A stretch of 64,000 nucleotides of DNA from Trochalopteron elliotii. Its lineage: Eukaryota; Chordata; Aves; Passeriformes; Leiothrichidae. Made by a program: the position numbers and the translations under genes. Location of the stretch: contig JANPWX010000033.1 in the NCBI GenBank assembly GCA_024734555.1, positions 7,463,562-7,527,561 on the forward strand, in the 5' to 3' direction. The notes under the pieces are model-generated. The model saw only the letters and a program-made list of their open reading frames with translations. It did no database searches and was not told the origin of the DNA. This document shows positions 60,850 through 64,000 of the stretch, in pieces (position 1 is the stretch's first letter; every line of letters starts with the position of its first letter).

Positions 60850-61450
60850 CAATGTGAATCCTTCACTGAATTCGAGGGGAATTTTTCACAGGTATATACC
60901 TCGTACATAGTGTTTAGGTCTCTGTGCATGCAAATGTGAATACACTATATGAAATGTAATATAAATGTTGCTCTCTTAAATTCATAAGAAGTGTAGATCT
61001 GTAAGTAAATTGGGCCTGGTAGTTACTGTTGTGCTATAGTAAATTCTGTATGAATCTTTTGTTAAAATGTTTAACTTGAGCTATCAGTTAAGTGTTGTTA
61101 AATTTAAGAGCTGTTAAATGTTTGGGCCTGAACTGTTGGTCAAGCCCCAGGTCAGTTTAGCAGAGAGGTCCATTCTGAACCTTGTGACTCAACAGGAGGG
61201 TCTTCCTTATTCCTTTTTATCTTTATAATTTTCTACCCTTACCCTTTTTCCCCCTCCACCACCCAGCCTATACACAGATAATTCTGGAGTTGATTCTGGT
61301 TTTAGATTGATTGATTTTAGACTTTAGTTTGCCCTTTCTAGTTCTTAAGAACTTAGTAGAGTTAACTTTGCCAACAAACTTTTTCATGCTTCCACTTTTA
61401 TATTAAACATGCTTTTGCTGATACCTTTGCTGGTGATTGTTTAAGCAACC
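60850..61450 (+). mobile_element. Probable LTR of an avian endogenous retrovirus (ERVL-like)
   Basis: TTAAGTGTTGTTAAATTTAAGAG, a pyrimidine-rich middle (61200-61265), GAGTTAACTTTGCCAACAAAC (a one-base change from AATAAA) and TTTTGCTGATACCTTTGCTGG followed by GTGATTGTTTAAG resemble the 3' half of LTRs I associate with songbird ERVL families. ATTAAA at about 61402-61407 could serve as polyadenylation signal. Neither terminus nor a target duplication could be fixed, and no internal retroviral region is visible, so it may be a solo LTR. Confidence 0.45.
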
Positions 61451-62640
61451 TTAAAACACTCCTTCATGACAGTTGTAAAGATTTTATGTTTTAATGTTGA
61501 AGGAGCTGTCTGAACATATTTGCAAATATGAAGGGGATTCAAGTTGATATAAAGAAAAAGCATTTTAAAATAGTCTAACTTACATAATTTCCATCCAGCA
61601 AAGGTAACTAAGGCTACGTGTGTAAGCAATACTGACTGTCTCAGTTGCATCTCAGCACTGACACAAATGTCCCAGATGGATGTTACATAATGATTTTGTA
61701 AAATAAGTATTTTCCAGTGAATTCTGAAAGTAGAACTGGGTGTGCTGATATAGCTTGCTCCAGAAAGAACACTGTGTGTCCTATACCCAAAGCAATGAGA
61801 GGCATTCCAAAGTGCCATGCAAAATGTCACCTTATCTCACTTAAAGTTATTTCATCTAGTAATATCAGGGAAATTACAACAATATGTTGTTCTACATGAA
61901 AGTACATGACAGCACTATTTGTGAGACCTGGCAGCTGCCACTCTGGGCCGAGCAGATGGCAGCAATAAAAACACAGTTCAGGGAACAGGTTGATAAAGAT
62001 ATATCCGTCATTACACTGTCGCTGCACAATTACACTCAACTCCAAGATACCATCAAAATACATGGCTGTGTTATTCTCAGTCAGGAAGACCTTGCTCATC
62101 TGAGGAAAATTATGTTTAATAATTAATTCTGTACATATTTTAATCAGAATCATTCATCTGCTGTTCAGAAGAACAGAAAAAACAACCTGGAAAGACATCC
62201 AAAATCTTCAAAGTCTTATCTATTTACACTTTTGTTCTTGCAGAAAAGGAAACAATCATTTCCTGTAAAGGAAAATAAGAGCTAACTATGGCTTTCATGG
62301 CAGTCATAAAGTTATATTCCCATTTAAGTGCCAGAGGGCATCTTAGGTTCCATTTTCACCTTTTTTTTTTTGCATGGGTGGGTAGGTGCAGGGGTGATGT
62401 TAAATGAGTATATTGTGTATATTACTCGTGGAAGGTACCAGTCAACCACTCCTGGAAGCAAAAACAGCCTAAGCACTGGTGGCAGGGCAGCAGCAGTACC
62501 AGCCTGTGCCCTCTTCACCCCTGCTCCTGGACACTGCCAGTACTGACAGGCACTGACCTGCTGCAATGGCCAGTGAAGGGACATGCCCAAGCATTCCAAA
62601 GGCCCTGGGAAAGAGGGAAAAGATCACCTTCCCTGGTACA
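61451..62640. other. Non-coding stretch, no gene seen
   Basis: AT-rich DNA. 61827-62153 is open on the minus strand and 61884-62126 on the plus strand at the same time. A T-run lies at 62360-62371. No gene recognised. Confidence 0.4.
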
Positions 62641-62644
62641 GACT

Positions 62645-62960
62645 TACAGAATGGTTCAGGTTGGAAGGGACCTCAGTTGGGTCATCCAGTCCAACCTCCC
62701 TGCTCAAGCAGGGTCACCCCAGAGCACACAGACAGGATCGTGTCCAGACCATTCTGGAATATCTCCAGTGAGGGACTTTCCACACCCTCTCCAGGCAAAC
62801 TGTTCACTGCATCTCACTCACACAGTGAAGAAGTTCTTCCTCATGGTCAGATGAAACTTCCTATACATCAGTTTCTGCCTGTCTCTTTTCCTATTGCTGG
62901 GCATCACTGAGAGGAGCCTGGCTCTATCTTCTTGCCATCCTCCCCTTAAGGAGGGTGTAA
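62645..62960 (-). mobile_element. CR1 LINE fragment, 3' end (minus strand)
   Basis: The plus strand starts with the complement of a CR1 tail (ACAGAATGGTTCAGGTTGGA, then AGGGACCTCAGTTGGGTCAT), followed by GATCGTGTCCAGACCATTCT, CACAGTGAAGAAGTTCTTCC and GAGAGGAGCCTGGCTCTATC, all in CR1 order. It is 5'-truncated near the word CCTTAAGGAGGGTGTAA. It seems to belong to a different CR1 subfamily from the copy at 20471, because the internal words differ. Confidence 0.92.
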
Positions 62961-64000
62961 ATTCCAAAGTGCCCAGCTGACAAAAGGGACATGGCATTCC
63001 TGAGGAGCTGAGCAGCAGCCTGGAGTCCTGAGAAAGAAAATCTTCAGTGTTACTTGTTGTGTTCTGGATTGCTAGACATGATGTTGCACCAGAGAAGGTT
63101 TCATCTTTACCAGAACTCCAGACAAGGCAACCCATCTGAGCTGACTTCACCAGTCAGCACTGCAAGCAATTTACACATCCTGACTTGTGTTTAGATAGTT
63201 GGAGCATCTGTTTAGTTTTTATTACTCCTGGCCTCAGCTTTCAAATTCCTCCACATGTAACTGCTTTCTCTATCTGCTAATTCCAAAGCTGGCTATTACT
63301 CACCAGACTCCTGCTACATTCACCTAGGAAAGAATCATAAATAAATATGTACAAGCAAGCAGATGCTGTCATTTTAAAATTGATCCACCTAATACAACCA
63401 TCCTACTTTGGACTTAAGTGGTGAACCACTGAGCATGTGTCTTGATGTAACTTTAATAAAATCCAAAACCAATCACAGGACTTTGTTCATTAACTCAAAT
63501 TAGTATACAAGGAAAGAATGCTATAAAGGAGAATACTCATATAAATAACTTTTTTAAAAAAATTAAATTTTGGACAGGCCAAGTACGTACTTTTTTCAAC
63601 GAAGACATGCAAGATAAGATTCAGAGCATATTTTTTTATTATTTTTGGTGCAACTAATCTCTTTTTCACCAGTGGCAGAAAAGGTAACATCAATCGTGGG
63701 TCTTGGAATCTACGACTCTAAACAGAAGAGAGAAATACAGATGGTTTATCAGACTTCATTGTCTCCCTTAAATGTGTGCCTGTTTGTTGGGGTTTTTTTA
63801 AATAGATAATTTCTTTCTGAAAGTCAGTGCTAGGGGAAAGAGAGGTGGCTGAAGCGTATTTAAAAAATACACAGAATATAAAAGAGAACAAGAAGCACAG
63901 AATATAACCCAGGAAGCAGCAGGGGAGGCATTGGTACCAACTTTTCTTCTGTGCTTTAAGGGATACATTTCTACAAGGTTAGGCAGTCTGCTTTCCATAA
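62961..64000. other. Non-coding stretch, no gene seen
   Basis: AT-rich DNA, with homopolymer-rich segments at 63545-63570 and 63630-63650. No coding signal, RNA gene or repeat is recognised up to the window end. Confidence 0.4.

Noticed and set aside
1..64000. tRNA, rRNA or other classical RNA genes
   Set aside because: No tRNA B-box-type word in a cloverleaf context, and no rRNA or snRNA-like sequence, was noticed on reading. A covariance-model search would be needed to exclude degenerate copies.
1..64000. A novel multi-gene system or operon
   Set aside because: No cluster of coherent coding frames exists; the window has the features of vertebrate non-coding DNA.

Overview
The window reads as nuclear DNA of a bird. 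The clearest evidence is three truncated CR1 retroposon tails (20471-20946, 58262-58326 and 62645-62960). They carry the avian CR1 3' end; the plus-strand copy still ends in the octamer ATTCTGGG/ATTCTGTG. Two retroviral-type LTRs of a kind expected in bird genomes, GC-rich minisatellites and a run of 400 undetermined bases fit a vertebrate draft assembly. The species cannot be fixed from the sequence; a songbird is possible.

No protein-coding gene can be supported. The long open frames fall into three classes. Some are frames through tandem repeats with no stop codons (CCCTG at about 1018-1260, 14-mer at 13720-14000, 19-mer at 47178-47770). One class runs through the gap. The rest are isolated 60-180 codon frames without recognisable domains or splice context. 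The window is best described as intergenic or deep intronic DNA.

Layout: 1-7500 is mixed GC-rich and AT-rich non-coding DNA with a pentanucleotide array. 7500-10000 holds a 30-base segment bounded by consensus splice sites, a GGGA array, an AT-rich block and a CpG-enriched patch beside two splice-bounded segments on the minus strand. 13430-15180 is the most striking part: AT-rich block, 14-bp minisatellite, gap, AT-rich block, then a CpG-island-like element with a perfect 22-bp palindrome made of two opposed TEAD-type half sites and an octamer (ATTTGCAT). 20471-28000 is the mobile-element part: CR1, a doubled ancient-SINE-like tail, and an LTR with polypurine tract and decayed internal region. 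28000-47000 is mostly featureless DNA with AT-rich blocks that look like conserved non-coding elements. 47178-47770 is a 19-bp minisatellite. 47800-64000 has further AT-rich blocks, a second LTR candidate and two CR1 tails.

No new multi-gene system is visible. If the window has a function it is probably regulatory. The best candidate is the AT-rich plus CpG-rich pair at 14440-15180. Its conservation, chromatin state and transcription cannot be judged from one sequence.
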